Origin: Bolinopsis microptera
Lineage: Eukaryota > Ctenophora > Tentaculata > Lobata > Bolinopsidae
Reading direction: 5' to 3'
Length of the DNA: 64,000 nt
NCBI RefSeq assembly: GCF_026151205.1
Contig: NC_087078.1
Span: 13,995,118 to 14,059,117 of the forward strand
Shown here one piece after another: positions 12,776 to 26,238 of this stretch. Position 1 is the first letter of the stretch, and each line of letters opens with the position of its first letter. Both the position numbers and the translations under genes were made by a program. The notes under the pieces are model-generated. The model ran no database searches, had not been told where the DNA came from, and saw only the letters and a list, made by a program, of their open reading frames with translations.

Positions 12776-13448
12776 AGAAATAAGCCAGGAAGCTGGGAGT
12801 GTTGCTAAGAAGGTTATCGAGTATTATGGTTCAGGAAGCAGTGGGGGTGTGAAGAGAGCAGAAAGAAGTGTTTATACTGGATGAAGGAAGGGAGGGAGGG
12901 TGATTATAAGAGCTCTAATTACAACACTGCGTCATACTACTCATACCCTGCTGCACGGAGGGATTCCTCTGAAGTGTCAACTACCAGGCTAGGGATTCCT
13001 GAGAATCCTCTCCAGTGAGCTGCCCTTCACGTTAGTGGACCTGACAGGTGCCAAAATAACTGTTTCAGCCAGAGTTAGGATCTTTATTTATTTTGGTTTA
13101 TTTTTACCTGCACCTTTGTATTAAAGTGGCCCGTAAGTGATGAGGCTAATTTAATTATTTCCAAAGCAGATTTCCCGGTACGGAGACTAAGGAAATATTC
13201 CTCCAGGATGGAGAGATGTTTGTTTGCAGTTTGAGCCTTACAAACTTTGTGATTCAGAACAATCCACCTCACAACATAGTGGGTTTTACCTTGTCCTTCA
13301 ATACCAGCGACATCTAATTCAAACATTGCTAGATTTTCAACAGGCTAATAATAGACTTGACGACACAGCCCGATTTTCAAGGACAATATCAAGGAACAGT
13401 AATAATATAACAGCCGTTTAGAAAATTGAGCAAAACGCTCGACTTGTG

Positions 13449-13530
13449 CTCATCAAATGAGCTATCAACAAATCAAAGGGCTGTATTCTTGTCACGTGTC
13501 CCAAATAAATATTCATATCAGAGAGCTGTG
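13449..13530 (+). repeat. Dispersed CCAAT/CACGTG repeat, copy 2
   Basis: A diverged copy: gagctatcaacaaatcaaa, then ttgtcacgtg, then atcagagagctg. Same order of modules as the copy at 14745. Confidence 0.55.
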
Positions 13531-13904
13531 TAAGTACCTGGTGAACATTTAATTCTCTTGACTTGAAAACCTGTGATACTGCAACTGCAAGCTGTTTGTG
13601 AATATCCTCTAACAAAGTGCTTAACGCAGAATACAAGGAGAATGTTGTAACCTAAGGGAGGACAAAAGAACAACTCTCCCCCAATAATCAAAAATATGTT
13701 ATTGTTAAGGGAAGCGAATTAGATTTAAGAATAAACGGACAGAGTGATGTGTACTCTAGCCAGGTGTCATCTAGTGCGGAGCAATTATTTATGAAGGAGC
13801 AATTAGTTCGCATACCATTATCCAGCTTATCCGGCCTGTGACATCAACCAATGATATAACGAAAAAGCAGTAATCGATAGCAACACCGCTGTATGCAAAT
13901 GCAA

Positions 13905-14070
13905 TAGCAACACGACAGTAACCAGTAGCAACACGACAGTTACCAATAGCAACACGACAGTCACCAATAGCAACACGACAGTAACCAAAGCAACACAACA
14001 GTAACCAATTAATTAGCAACGTGACAGTAACCAATAGCAGCACGACAGTAACCAATAGCAACACGGCGGT
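13905..14070. repeat. 21-bp minisatellite (acgacagtaaccaatagcaac)
   Basis: About eight imperfect units of 21 bp with small indels, more diverged than the 17-bp and 45-bp arrays nearby. Confidence 0.85.
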
Positions 14071-14744
14071 AACTTATAAGAACACGAAAGTACTAAAACT
14101 AATTTAAGGACTGCAATCAAAAACACGACAGTATGCCACTGAAAACATATCATTCACTGAACTAATCACAATCAAACGAGTGGCACTGAACTGAAATGGA
14201 ACTAAAACAAATGAGCAGAAGTTTTTCACGACAGATAGAAGAGCAGCAGATGTAGGACGTGTGAACGTCATGTTAGTGACAAAGGGCGGAGTTAAATCTA
14301 GCTATCACTCGGGTGATACGTAGCACCGGTCAGCCGTTAACGGGAAACATTAGATCACACACCTGCAGTAACAAGGGAGTAGCTAACAAATCACACACTG
14401 CTCGCTACAAAATGTGAAAATAGCTTTATGCTATCAGCCGTAACTCTGGGATCCTGGGCTGTGGCAAATTGGGACTATATCATTAGAGCACATGTAATGG
14501 CTACATATGGAACACGAGGTAACGAGGTCTATACATGGCTTAAAGTGCACTTCTGACGTTATAATAGTCTAGTGTAGATACCCAAGATAGTAACTCACAG
14601 ATAAGATTAGATTACCTTCTAAATGTGATTACGAAAATAATCCTCTGTTTTGTAATACAGATCAGAGTTTAGGATCATGATCCGGCCCGTATCGATGTCA
14701 GCGAGACAGCGGCATAAATTTATTGTAAACAGCCTCGCCCAACT

Positions 14745-14820
14745 ATTCAGCTATCAACCAATCAGAGAGCTGCATTCTTGCCAAGAGACACAAACTAACC
14801 GATCAGAGGGATGTATCATT
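14745..14820 (+). repeat. Dispersed CCAAT/CACGTG repeat, copy 3
   Basis: Reads ctatcaaccaatcagagag, then ctgcattcttgcc, then acacaaactaaccgatcagag. It matches the reverse complement of the copy at 15375-15450. Confidence 0.65.
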
Positions 14821-15374
14821 GCGCAACTATTTGTAAACCTAAAAACAGATCCTGATTGCATTAGCGAACATGACTAAAGGAGCAGCACGCACGAGAAGAT
14901 AGGATTCCAAAAGTACACGGTCGCGTGAATATCTACCAGGAGTTGTTCTAACCGCTTGCATAACACGAGGTTTATAATGCGGTTACTGTGCGGCCCAGGT
15001 GCGGTTAGACTAGAGGAATGTTCAGAAGGAAATAGCAACAGACGCTTTCCACCAAGACCGAAATCACGATTATTTTTAGGTCACTGCAAACATGTATCAG
15101 AATAAAAGAGTAACAGTATTTTAAAGAAAAGTCTCGTTACTCGGACACTGTAGAAAACGTGTTGACGCCTCAATAATACAAAAATAACGGATCAACAAAT
15201 CTTAACAGAGTTGCGGGAGAAAGCGTCAACAAATTCGCTAATTAAAGAATCACCACAAAAACACACATCTCATATTCCTCCTCTCTAATATATAGCTTGG
15301 AGATTTTTTGAACAAATCTGCGGCGCTGCCAAAAATAGAGTAAAACCTGGTCGCTGAACAAGGGATCCAGCTCC

Positions 15375-15450
15375 AGACCATGCAGCTCTCTGATTGGTTG
15401 GTTTGTGTCACGTGACAAGGATACAGCTGTCTGATTGACTGATAAAGCAG
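15375..15450 (-). repeat. Dispersed CCAAT/CACGTG repeat, copy 4
   Basis: Inverted relative to copy 3, with gcagctctctgattggttgg, then the gtcacgtgac palindrome, then ctgattgactgat. It is the best-preserved member of the family in this window. Confidence 0.65.
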
Positions 15451-15974
15451 TGAATCTCACAATGTTACAGTTACCCTGCTTCCTCCTTTCCAGACCACAC
15501 AAACCTCACATATTATATAATGATATCAAGTAATATATACGTGTGAATTTAACAATGGACTGAAGCAATCAGTGGAGAAATTACACTTGATAAAATCAAA
15601 ATGTTATTAGTGATTACAGTAGCTTTGGCAGATCAGCCGCACTGTGACCTGAACATTACGACAGCGATAAGAAAAGATTGGCAAATACTTTTCTGGAACT
15701 AATTGATCCCGTGTCAAGCCAACAGCGGTATTACTATTAGTATTAATTGGAATGGAAGTAATGTCATCTTGCGTTATATAATGACAGGAAATTTGGCAAT
15801 GTCTGGACGGCCTGACTAAGTAAAACCAGGCAAGCGTATCAAACTTCACTGTAAAATAAAAGAGGAGTGGGTATGAGTCATTATGATATCTGATCTCATC
15901 GTCTCCAATGTATCAGATTGGTAAGTCACGTGCTGCGGAGACTGCTCTCTATTTGTCGAGCCGCACCTCGTGAC

Positions 15975-16010
15975 CGTGATGCAGCTCTCTGGTTGGTTTG
16001 TATGTGTCGT
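15975..16010 (-). repeat. Dispersed CCAAT/CACGTG repeat, partial copy 5
   Basis: Only the gatgcagctctctggttgg module and its tail are recognisable; a separate aagtcacgtg segment lies at about 15920. Confidence 0.45.
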
Positions 16011-17264
16011 CTCAAATGTATGGCACGGTGAGGGAGAGTAATGTGCAGGAATGTATGAAGGGTATGTTGCAGTAGTTTGTGGAGAGAGCTCCATCATCGT
16101 TATTTTAATGGCGGAATTTAAATTACGGAACTTGAGGCACGAGCAAAGTAAAGTGCAGGTGATTACGAACGCGTCTCATGCGATCAGAATAACATTAAAC
16201 ATTCTTGTTTACATTTGGTTTGAGACTGACAGGAGACCCTGCAGCAAAGCTATCAAACACCAAACAAGCGGGTATTCTTTCTAAAGAATTTTAAAGTGGA
16301 GTCGGTGAGCCGTTTTTCTGATATTTCAGAGCGTAACAACGTCCTTCTGTAACATTCGGTCCGTGATCACAGATTAAAGATCTGTGATTGTGCGCATTTC
16401 TAACCGCTATGTCATCAATTTCTCGCGACATTTCTTGGTTGAGAAAATTTTATCAGGTCTGAACCATTCAACTTAATCGGATTTTAATTCCAAATACGGC
16501 TGCAGATTTATTTGGTGATCGTGATTTAACTGAACGTAGTTTGACTTTGAGATGATAAATCCTAAATACCAGGCCAAAAGGCGATGCAATGTTTAAATTA
16601 AATTAAGTTATATCAAGTATATAAGTTAAGTATGAGTTATATTAAACTTATTTTACGATCAAAATTCAAATGGTAACGACAAATTGTGTCGTTATGGCAA
16701 TGAATCAACACGTAATATTTCGTTATTGATGATAACGTAAAAATAAACCTTTTCGGCTTTCGCACGACCAAGTACTATGCTCCGATAGTGTATAAAATTA
16801 TGGGAGCAGTTTCCGTCAGTTTATCTAAATTAGAGCGTAGAAAAATAACCGAGAATAACTCAGAATAACCCAGAATTTAGCGAAAAGTCGGAAGAGTAAC
16901 AAATTAATGTAGTTTAAAAATTAAACTTTGAAGTTTGAACTAAAGGTGTTGCAACACTTGTATATTCTTCAGCTTTAGGCAGAAAACAAATCAGGGTCGT
17001 TTAAACACGAATATATATTGAGTTTAGATTTGATTTCAAGCGACATAATTTTGAATTGATTTCTTTTTGATAGTTGAACAGCAGACGGAAACAAGTTTGG
17101 ATCAGCGCTATAATCGACAATTTTCTAAAAATTTAAATGGTCTAGGACCTAAATCTCGATCGATAGGCAATAGTGAGTTGGCATATTCATACAGAATTTA
17201 GATTTCCATTTACAGTTTATGGAATACAGTTGGCCCAGTTTAATAATTTAATTTATTTGAATAA

Positions 17265-17398
17265 GGGATCGTTCACATATTACGTTATCACTTTTTGGAC
17301 AATTTTTACCCCCCCCCCCCCCCCCCCTCCGTAATCAGTTTTACACTATCGTTATCATTTGGAAACCCTCCTCGGCTGATTACGTTATGAACGACCCC
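17265..17398. mobile_element. MITE with GGGRTCGTTCA inverted ends, copy 1
   Basis: Left end GGGATCGTTCACATATTACG and right end ATTACGTTATGAACGACCCC are inverted matches. The 134-bp element is bordered by TAA on both sides, compatible with a 3-bp target duplication. It carries an internal run of about 20 C. A sister copy lies at 36444-36528. Confidence 0.65.
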
Positions 17399-17837
17399 TA
17401 ACAAGCCATCTGGTAATCGTGTATCCGATAAATTAACCTAGAGTTTCTAAACTAGTAGCCCAGTAGCCAGACTTAGAGTACACTGCCATCCCAAGTAAAG
17501 CTCACCCATCAGCTACCAGCTAAACAATCAAGACGAATAATCAATAATCATACCAGTCTAAAAGTTAAATACGGTAAATTTAGAAACCCTAACAAATGTA
17601 AAAAAGTACGGCAGCTGCTGCTAATAATACAAAACTAAACGAGACAGAAAAAGCAGCCGATACTCCATCCCCTTAGTTCGTAGAACACAAGAAAGTTCCT
17701 GTAAATTACATTAATATGCTGGTCAAAGCAGAGCAGTGCAGCCTAGTAGTCAACAAGCAGGAGGTTATATACGTGTCAATTTGTCAACATATTCGGGTAC
17801 TGGTTGAAGTGGCTAAGTGGGCGAGGTCTCTTAACGT

Positions 17838-18215
<378 letters not shown>

Positions 18216-18968
18216 GGGGGGACGACTGATCGCACTTCGGGCACTAAACATAAACTCAACATACTTATAAAGTTAAAACATACCAAACATGCACAGTAAA
18301 CATTCCAACTATTCCTACATAGAGGGTACCTACTGGCAACATGCCAGTCACACCATCTTGTAAGAGACAATAGACCATCACAAATAATAGAGCAAATACC
18401 TGGCGAGAAAACCTATCATTAAATAACGGCTTACAGAGCGTCAAGTTTTACAACATACAAATTCTGACCGACAAAAAGTAAATATTGTGACGCCAGGTAT
18501 AAGTAAAGGGTATTATGTCACGTCGAACTCTAATGTTTAACTCCGTTCGGACTACACAACAACACTGCCGGAACTCAACGCTCCGCAAAACAGCAGGGAG
18601 GACAAATAAATGAGAGAGAGAGAGAGTGCTCAGGAAATGGAGCAAAGACAAGCAGGAATTTGGACAGGACACGGGCGTACACAGAGCATGACACGGACAC
18701 ACGGACTAGAATAGAATGTGATACATGCTGCGAGGGGGGGGGGGGGGGGAAGTAGTTGTTCTGTTATAGACAGATGTCCTCGTACACTGGTAGAACACAC
18801 GCTAGCTGCATGCACCTAGCATGTGACCCTTGTAAGCATTACCTCCCCTTCCTTACCCCTCGCTATTACATCACCTAAATAGTAATAGGTAACTAGTATA
18901 GCCATCACAAGAGAGTATTATAGCATTTTATTTGCATTACTGTAATTCTCTAGTTTTAAGAAATAGTT

Positions 18969-19016
18969 TGACGTCACAGCCCAAGTGGTGACGTCACAAC
19001 ACGTGGTATGACGTCA
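18969..19016. promoter_or_regulatory. Three CRE-like TGACGTCA sites at 20-bp spacing
   Basis: Perfect TGACGTCA palindromes start at 18969, 18989 and 19009, so the spacing is exactly 20 bp, about two helical turns. TGACGTCA is the known CREB/ATF bZIP consensus. The site is about 1.1 kb past the stop codon of the RSPH gene and cannot be assigned to a promoter from sequence alone. Confidence 0.5.
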
Positions 19017-20149
19017 CGTGAACTGCCAGGACGCAAACTTGAGTGAGTGACAAATAATTAATGAACAGCCGCCTAACAAGCTCACGAGTAAACTATTGGA
19101 AGTGAGTGTGTCTGATAGCGTGACCTGGAGACAGCCACCAGCACAAAGCTGCACGTTCAACACACGGCCCAGTTTCAGAGCAGTGCTGTCTGAACAGACA
19201 AGACGGTGATTGGCCGCGGAGAAAGAGGAACAAATCCAGAGACAGGAGCAGAGTGGATAAGAGTGGGGTGGAGTGCACACGCTCTCCACCACTTCTCTCA
19301 AAACTCACACACACACAGCTGAACAAGCCACATTACAAGTAATTAAACCGCCCGGAAAATCTAATTATTTTCTGCACTTTGTCAAAACGTACTCCCGAAA
19401 TAAGTTGTATATATTAAATATCTGATGGCATGTGTTTCACGTCACGACACAACGCTGGCCACGTTCTTGAGCCGACATTCGGCTATTTTAGGGCTACACC
19501 TCCTGGCCTGTGTGCACTTCAGAGGTAGCTGTCCTACAGGAACACGGTAAGGCGGCTGTAAATCAGTGAGCTCAGTAGGTGGAGGACAGGTTCTGGGGAG
19601 CAAGGTTTTCAAGACAAACCCCGGTTTATATTAGCATTGGAGTGATAATGTGGTTTACAAATTAGGCACAGACAGCCCGCCCGGGAAGAATAATTAGCAC
19701 CTGATGACACCCAATTATCAAGACGTTGTTGTGAGCAGGGGGAAGAACTACGAGCATTGTTTCACACAAATATTCAAAATATTATTTACAAAATATATAC
19801 TCTGTACAGCATCGTGTGGATATAAGAGCATCTTTCTTGTATTTAAGTTGTAAATCTGAGCTCGTTAAAATGTTATCAATCACGACTGAGAAGCACATTG
19901 GAAGTGGAAGGTAAATGCTAAAATTTCGCAAAATAAGGCAGTTGCCAATAAAATCGTCTTCAACGACCAAACAGAGCAAAATAATGTAATAAATTATCTA
20001 AAAATGCATCTGAACTTAAACCAGGCCTCTCTCCAGTGCCCTGCACAACATCACCCTTCTCAAAAGTAGATGACAGAGCCATCACAGAAAGTCTCAGCTC
20101 AGCGTCATGATACGTAGTCCCGCAAGGTTCTATCCTAGGTCCTTCTGAT

Positions 20150-23100
20150 CTAATCCTCATCCTCATCATCCTCCTCCATCTCTGCCTCCTCAGCCTCTCT
20201 GTCTAGCTGCTCCTGTTGGACAGCCTGGAGTGCTCTCTCCTCGTCCACTGTTGGGTCTGGCACTTCAGTTACCTGCCAAAGGGCGTGGTTAGTGGCCTCA
20301 GCACTCTTTTTAACACTAAATTAAATCTCAATTATTTTATAGGTATCTGGATACAGCCCAACACACTAGCAAAAGTCACTCTGTTGATTGGTCTCACAGC
20401 CGGCAATGTGAAATTCTGACATATTGTCCTAAAGGAAGAAAGTTCTAGAGTTCTGAGCGTTGGGAATCGTTATAAATAAGTAAAACTAGATTAAATAGTG
20501 TTATTATAAAGGAGTAGAAGGTGGAAATGCCCACCTCAGCTCCACTTGGGTATTCCTCTTGAGTGGCAGCAGGGGCAGGTGGACTGTAGTTCTCAGCTGT
20601 GTATTTGTGTCCCCAACCTGGCAAAATATCATCGTCACATTCAGCACAATTCAATCTAAACTTCATGTTACGCGACATTAAACATATATCGCAACAAATA
20701 AAGTCAGCAGAAAATGAAGTAATCACATAAGACTTACCAATATACAAGTTCTCGAACTTCTTGTCCAGTCCGAATACGCAAGCACCAGGCCAGAGGTTAG
20801 ACCTCAGGACAGCAGCAGCGTATTGAGGCACGAGGTTTGAGGTTAACCCAGCGGACCAGGCAGGCATACTGTCTACCTCACTATCCTCGGATATTGGGTT
20901 CAGCAGAGGAGGTCCATGTTCGGGGACCGGCTCATCCGGCTCTTCTCTCTCTTCCTCCTCTTCTTCCTGGAGTATTATAGCGGGTTACAGTGAGAACATT
21001 CGTTCAGATGATGAGAAATTTGTGGCCCGGAAAATCCTGCTAATGTGTTAGACCCCGTTAGATATCATGTGACGTCACGTGGTGTAATAAGACGTCACGC
21101 GGGGTAATGTGACGTCATATGGCTGGCGCAGTTTTGAATACTCACGTCTTCAAAGTCCTCAGTTTCAGTTTTGACGGTAGGGTTGACCCAGACACATCTT
21201 CCCTGTGGTAGAATATGCTGCACGTGATGTACCTATGAGGGGAGAAACTTGTTACAAAGTGGTAATGTAACAGAATACTTGTTACAAAGTGGTAATGTAA
21301 CAGAATACTTGTCACATCATATCTGGTACATGTTCAGACTTTACTATAGTTACACTTCGCCATTTAGCTGTGGAGCTGAAATGTTTTGCTACATTTACAT
21401 TCTTAAACTATTAGCTTACTTGTAAGTTTAAGATAATAATAAGATTTTTGAAGCACCATTCGCACTTAGTATAGCACTTGTCGTGCTCATATTGATTATT
21501 TTTGACTGGATATCTTTACAAAGATAAACAGTTCGTTACAATACCGGTTATATATCCCTACTAACGGCGCTGCTTCGTTACAATACCGGTTATATCCCTA
21601 CTAAGGGCGCTGCTTTGGTAATACCAATTTACATTTTACATTTTACATTTTACAACCTAACAATAGTTACACTCGGGTGATAATATGCTATGTTTTAGTT
21701 GCTCCTAAGCTACGAGTATCAAGTAGTTGGGTTATTAGTTGCTGTCTACATCTGAATTACGATTTTACAAAAATTTAGCAGTTGATAGGCGATACATTTT
21801 TATTCTCTGCATATTTTCTACAAGCAATTACAGCAGGTCACTCGGGCCAATGTTCATTTCAAATTTAGAGACAAGGATGGGCTACTTTCTGACGAAAAAC
21901 GCAGCAATATGAATAGTGTAAGCAGTATGAATAGCAGTATAAATAGTATGAATGGTCAATAGACGGTGCTGAGACGTTTGCAGTCTAAGGAAATCATCAA
22001 ATTCAGGAACATGTTAAAGATTATAATATGATGATTCTGGCGTATAGATGGTATTCTGATTTATAATTCAGTTCACGAAAATAACTTCTCTGCCCACAAC
22101 CTTGAAGACTTTACATTTCTGAGAAGGGTTGAGATACACTGTTGTCAGACAGTTTGGAGAGACAGCACGGAGACTTGTAACCCAAACCCAGTCAGAGCCA
22201 AGAAACAGCTCCAGACTAGGCCCTAGACAGCTCATGCCGTCCGGGTAAAAGTACGTACCAGACTAGTCACGGCAGCAAGGGGAAAACATGCAGTTAGTAC
22301 CTTGGTCCTGTCATCTTTCATAATAGATTTGCTAACCGTCTCGACTGAGATTGCTGACAAACTTTGGAATTTTCTATCATATTACTGTTCAGCTTGTCAA
22401 AGAAAAATATGTTAGAAAGAATGTGAAATTTCCGTAGCGAACTACAACAAGCCTAGAAATACCTAAACTCGCAATAAATCAACGAGCAAGTATACAGGGA
22501 ATGCAGAGAGAAGTGTCTGCTCTGTAGTTCCAACTTCCTGGACCTCCATATTAACATTCTAGATACGGAGTTGTTATACGTTACATTTAATTAAACAAGT
22601 GTTTGGTCAACTTAAAAGTAAGATATGTTTGTTAAGTGGGCCACACACAAATTTAGTTTTTTTTTCAAAGTCTGGAACGTATGACTTCATTTAGCTTAAT
22701 CACCTTATTTCAGTAAGTCAGATTAAACACAGTTTTTAAATTTAGACCTTCATCAAGGCCAGGGTCTAAAGATAGACTAAAACATTCACTAAGTTAGTTA
22801 CAACTCTTTATTCTTAAGTTGGCATAATTTGTATAATACTCTTTCCTCGATCTTCACTTAGTTTAAATCAATAACAAATAATCCAGGTGACTAAGTTAAA
22901 TCATCAAATGTCCGTCTTCGTTATGATCAAATACTTTGAATAACACAGCCATCTCAACTATGTATCTCATTTACATGACGTTAATTAACCACAGTTTCGC
23001 GGAGGATCATTGCTCGCATATTTCTCGATCCCAGAAAATACCAAGTTAGTTGGTGTGATAATTATTTTCTACCAGCCCAATCCTGAGTTGACATATCACG

Positions 23101-25364
23101 TATTGTTTTGGCAACTATTTCTATAACAATTCAACACTACAAATACTTTTCAGCGACAGTTGGTGCCTGGCTACGATTTTTCACATCTGAGTACCACGCC
23201 TCATAGTAATGTGATAACTTTATTATCTACTGTAACGCCCTTTAAATATATAATACAGTTTATAAAGCGAGTTTCCGTATCGATGACTACTAATGATGTT
23301 GTATTTTTATTTGCTGAACGTTAACGGAAAATAACTCGCTGATAGGATGTAATAGCTGGATCAATATTGTACGGATGCTTCCTCATTAAACTTTAGTGGA
23401 GATTGAGGGAATTGAGAATGAAAAACAGGGAACCCTCGCAGCGTGCGCCGTACAGCTCAATATGTAATCAAATTACAAGAATCATAGTTTACAAACAAAT
23501 TAATTGTTCATAAGCCCATTTACGTGCGGTATAGTTAACTCTAACCGCGAAGGCAAATGGTAAAATGTGTGATTCGAGATGTTAAAAACGTACCCAGTTA
23601 CTAAGAGATGGGTCGATGAGCTCCTGTACTCTGGGAGGTTCGAACTCAACATTCTCTACGAATGAGTCCCTTCCTTCACCGTCACTGTCATCTTCATCGT
23701 CTTCCTCAAACCTGCACGTGCCAATAATTATAACATATAAGCTGATACGCTGTGCATAGAAATAACAATATACATCACGTGCAAGATAATGATACTGATT
23801 TATCGCTCCACTTCACAAATCAGTAAGGTTGGGATAGGCAAAAAGAAGAAATTAATATCATTGTTGAGGGAACACTGACTTGAAATAGTCCACAGGAGAA
23901 ATGAGAGTTCCGGCACTAATTCTGGCAATCTGTGCTCTGAGATAGTTGATTTCGGTTCCTGGGAAAGGAGGGTAACTGATTACAGTCTCCTCCAAATTAC
24001 CGGTGAAGAACTTCTTGATTTGTCGAGCACACACGATCTGGGCTGGAGTTACTGGAGGCAGTTTCGTCCATTCTGTTCCAGGCTCATTGCATACAAAGTA
24101 TGTCTTTTTGTTGCAACCAGTGCCGGTCTCTTCCTTGGGGATTACTGGAGGTGGTTTGTAATCTGGTGTTGGCAGATTGTCTTCGTCTCCCTCTTTAGGT
24201 TCTTCTGCTTCCTCATCTCTTGGCTCCTCTCCTTCCTCCTCTTCTCCTTCTTGTTCCTCTTCCCCTCCCTCTCTGTATTCCACCTGACATATCACAATTT
24301 TGATTAAGCAAATTATCTACTGGAGATATGACCGATTTTGTTATTTTTAAACTAATATACGGCGACACGTCAGATGCGGGCAGAGTTTCCAAGTTTTGCA
24401 CGCCTAATATAATAAAAACGATCTGGGATGCCATATAAGTAAAACAATTACATTGTCATTGTAGGAAACTTTTATCGTGCGTGGAGTAACCGCGGCGAAA
24501 TTCTTGTTTAACTAATATATGGCAAAAATTGGTTTGAAAGATAAGAGTGAGACACTGAGATGGAGATCTTAGATGTGATAATAACGTTTACCTCAGCCAC
24601 AATATAGTTTTTCTCAGTTCCAAGAATCTTTCCCCAGAATCTAACAGACTGAAGAGTGTGAGTGTCCACCAAGTTCTTGAGTGCGAGGAATATTCTGAAA
24701 GTTTCCTCTCTGCCGAGACCAAGACCAGCCTGTTCGAAGTAGTGCGCTGTATCCATCAGGTCTGGGAGTGGCATTTCCACTTCATCCTCTGGTTCTGGTT
24801 CAGCATCCTCACTGGGCTTTTCGAAGAGCTTGTTTTGGACGTTTGCTAATTCAACTTCAAGTGATGCCGGTCGCACATCCTGCAACTTGAAAATTAGATT
24901 TAGGAACCAGCTAAATAGTCAAACATTTTCGGATGCTTATCAGGACTTATCACTTAACCAAAACACAAATTTTGCGAATTTATGATATTGGTTATGACAA
25001 TGACATATTGGAATACGAATGAATAAATAATAGATACCCAAAGTTTATACTAAAAGATAAAAATTGTGCGGTCGCAGTCCCCTATCAATTTCAAAACCAA
25101 AAAAATTAACAATAGAGTTACGGGTGGTACATCGTTAAAAAATCAGTAAAGTAGACTAACCGAAGAAGGGTCGCAGGGAGGAGCAAACTTGTTGGTTTTA
25201 ACTTCTTTTGACAGAGCTTCTAATAAATCGACTGAGTTAGGGGTTCTGTTTTCCAATATTTTGTGCATCACGGAGCACATATGATCATAAAGATTCAGCT
25301 TGGAGTCCGGACTCTCCTGCTGCAGGAATGCCTTCGCATTCTGTATCATCGTCTCCGACGCCAT
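20150..25364 (-). CDS. RSPH4A/6A: Radial spoke head protein 4/6A-like, copy 1 (8 exons)
   Basis: A structural subunit of the radial spoke head of motile cilia, homologous to Chlamydomonas RSP4/RSP6. Exons in gene order: 25364-25161, 24879-24592, 24283-23880, 23711-23594, 21232-21146, 20966-20738, 20617-20535, 20272-20150. All have GT-AG borders, and phases sum to 511 residues plus stop. Landmarks: [14 protein letters not shown] start, [43 protein letters not shown], an acidic linker, [13 protein letters not shown], a [20 protein letters not shown] block, [46 protein letters not shown], and an acidic tail. The start is the first Met of an exon co-linear with copy 2 and matches its MAS start. 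Copy 2 lies directly upstream on the same strand, so the pair is a tandem duplication. Orthology to RSPH4A versus RSPH6A cannot be decided here. Confidence 0.95.
21070..21117. promoter_or_regulatory. Second CRE-like triplet at 20-bp spacing, in an RSPH intron
   Basis: TGACGTCA at 21070 and 21110, with a one-base variant AGACGTCA at 21090, again spaced by exactly 20 bp. It sits in the intron 20967-21145, about 30 bp from the donor of the exon at 21146. Confidence 0.5.
21233..23593. other. Large intron of RSPH copy 1
   Basis: A 2.36-kb intron between the NW and VHH codons. It contains a short duplicated segment at 21245-21310 (cttgttacaaagtggtaatg, twice) and a diverged duplication at 21530-21615 (ttacaataccggttatat, twice). 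No nested gene was seen. Confidence 0.6.
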
Positions 25365-26238
25365 CCTACCTGAATTTGTTAGCAGTTAGCCATCATTTAT
25401 CATTTCTAGTTTCAAGTTGAAAAATTTCGTTGATCAAATAATTTTAACAATTCTGTATCAAGCTGAAAATATGAGATGGAACAATGAAAGATACTCAGAG
25501 AATTTACAATGGGGAATGTTTAGAAAAACAATAAATAAAATGATGTTATGTACACAAAATAACAATGAGTCTGATGACAAAGTCAAATACCCTGTGTAAT
25601 ATGAATAGCCCTCAACAAAAATATTGTCAGAAAACGCCTTTGTCAAATTTTAGAAATATATAAAACTCTGTCCCCAGAAGTTGTTAATCTAGAAAAGTTT
25701 CTCCTAACGAAAATATAATACATTATCTACATATTCACTGCATTTGTTTGTCAAAAACTGAATAACACATCCCAAAATTTATCGAACCTAGAATTACTAG
25801 AATTACGGCAATGCCACTTATATAATTTACGAAATATTGGCAATAATTGTGCGTCAGCTGCAGTCGATAAGGGGAAATGTTAAGATACCACCCAAAAATG
25901 CCAAACCAGAAAGTTAAGGGTTTAATAGAAGATCACAGTGATGTGTGATGTATACTGAACAATGAACATGCTACATGCAATAAGCTATCGGAATCAGCGA
26001 ACGAATACAAACGCTCATTTTATCAGTGTTTTGCAGGAGACGCATATAGTTACGGTTGCTATGGAAATCTGCTAATTTCGCAGCGCGCGATTGCAGAAAA
26101 GCCGCACTTTTATCACAGTTTAAGCTTCGCGCGTAACAAAAAACGTATATTTTTCAGTGAACCGTTTGAAAGTGGCGCGCTCAACTGCTTATCCACAAAG
26201 CGTATTATAAACGGGAAATTGTGGATAGGGGTTTGGAT
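25365..26238. other. Intergenic spacer between the two RSPH copies
   Basis: 874 bp between the stop of copy 2 and the start of copy 1, so it should contain the promoter of copy 1. It holds an X-box-like site (listed separately) and a GC-rich patch at 26080-26180. The open frames at 25417-25646 are AT-rich and motif-free. Confidence 0.6.
26055..26068. promoter_or_regulatory. RFX X-box-like site upstream of RSPH copy 1
   Basis: GTTGCTATGGAAAT matches the palindromic RFX consensus (GTTGCC ATGG MAAC type) except at the last base and one pyrimidine position. RFX factors are the known master activators of ciliary genes. The site is about 690 bp upstream of the ATG of RSPH copy 1, further than typical X-boxes. 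Confidence 0.45.

Noticed and set aside
12393..12884. Long open frames on both strands (up to 163 codons) over the 45-bp repeat
   Set aside because: The period is a multiple of three, so frames stay open by construction on both strands; no domain, signal or unique extension supports a protein.
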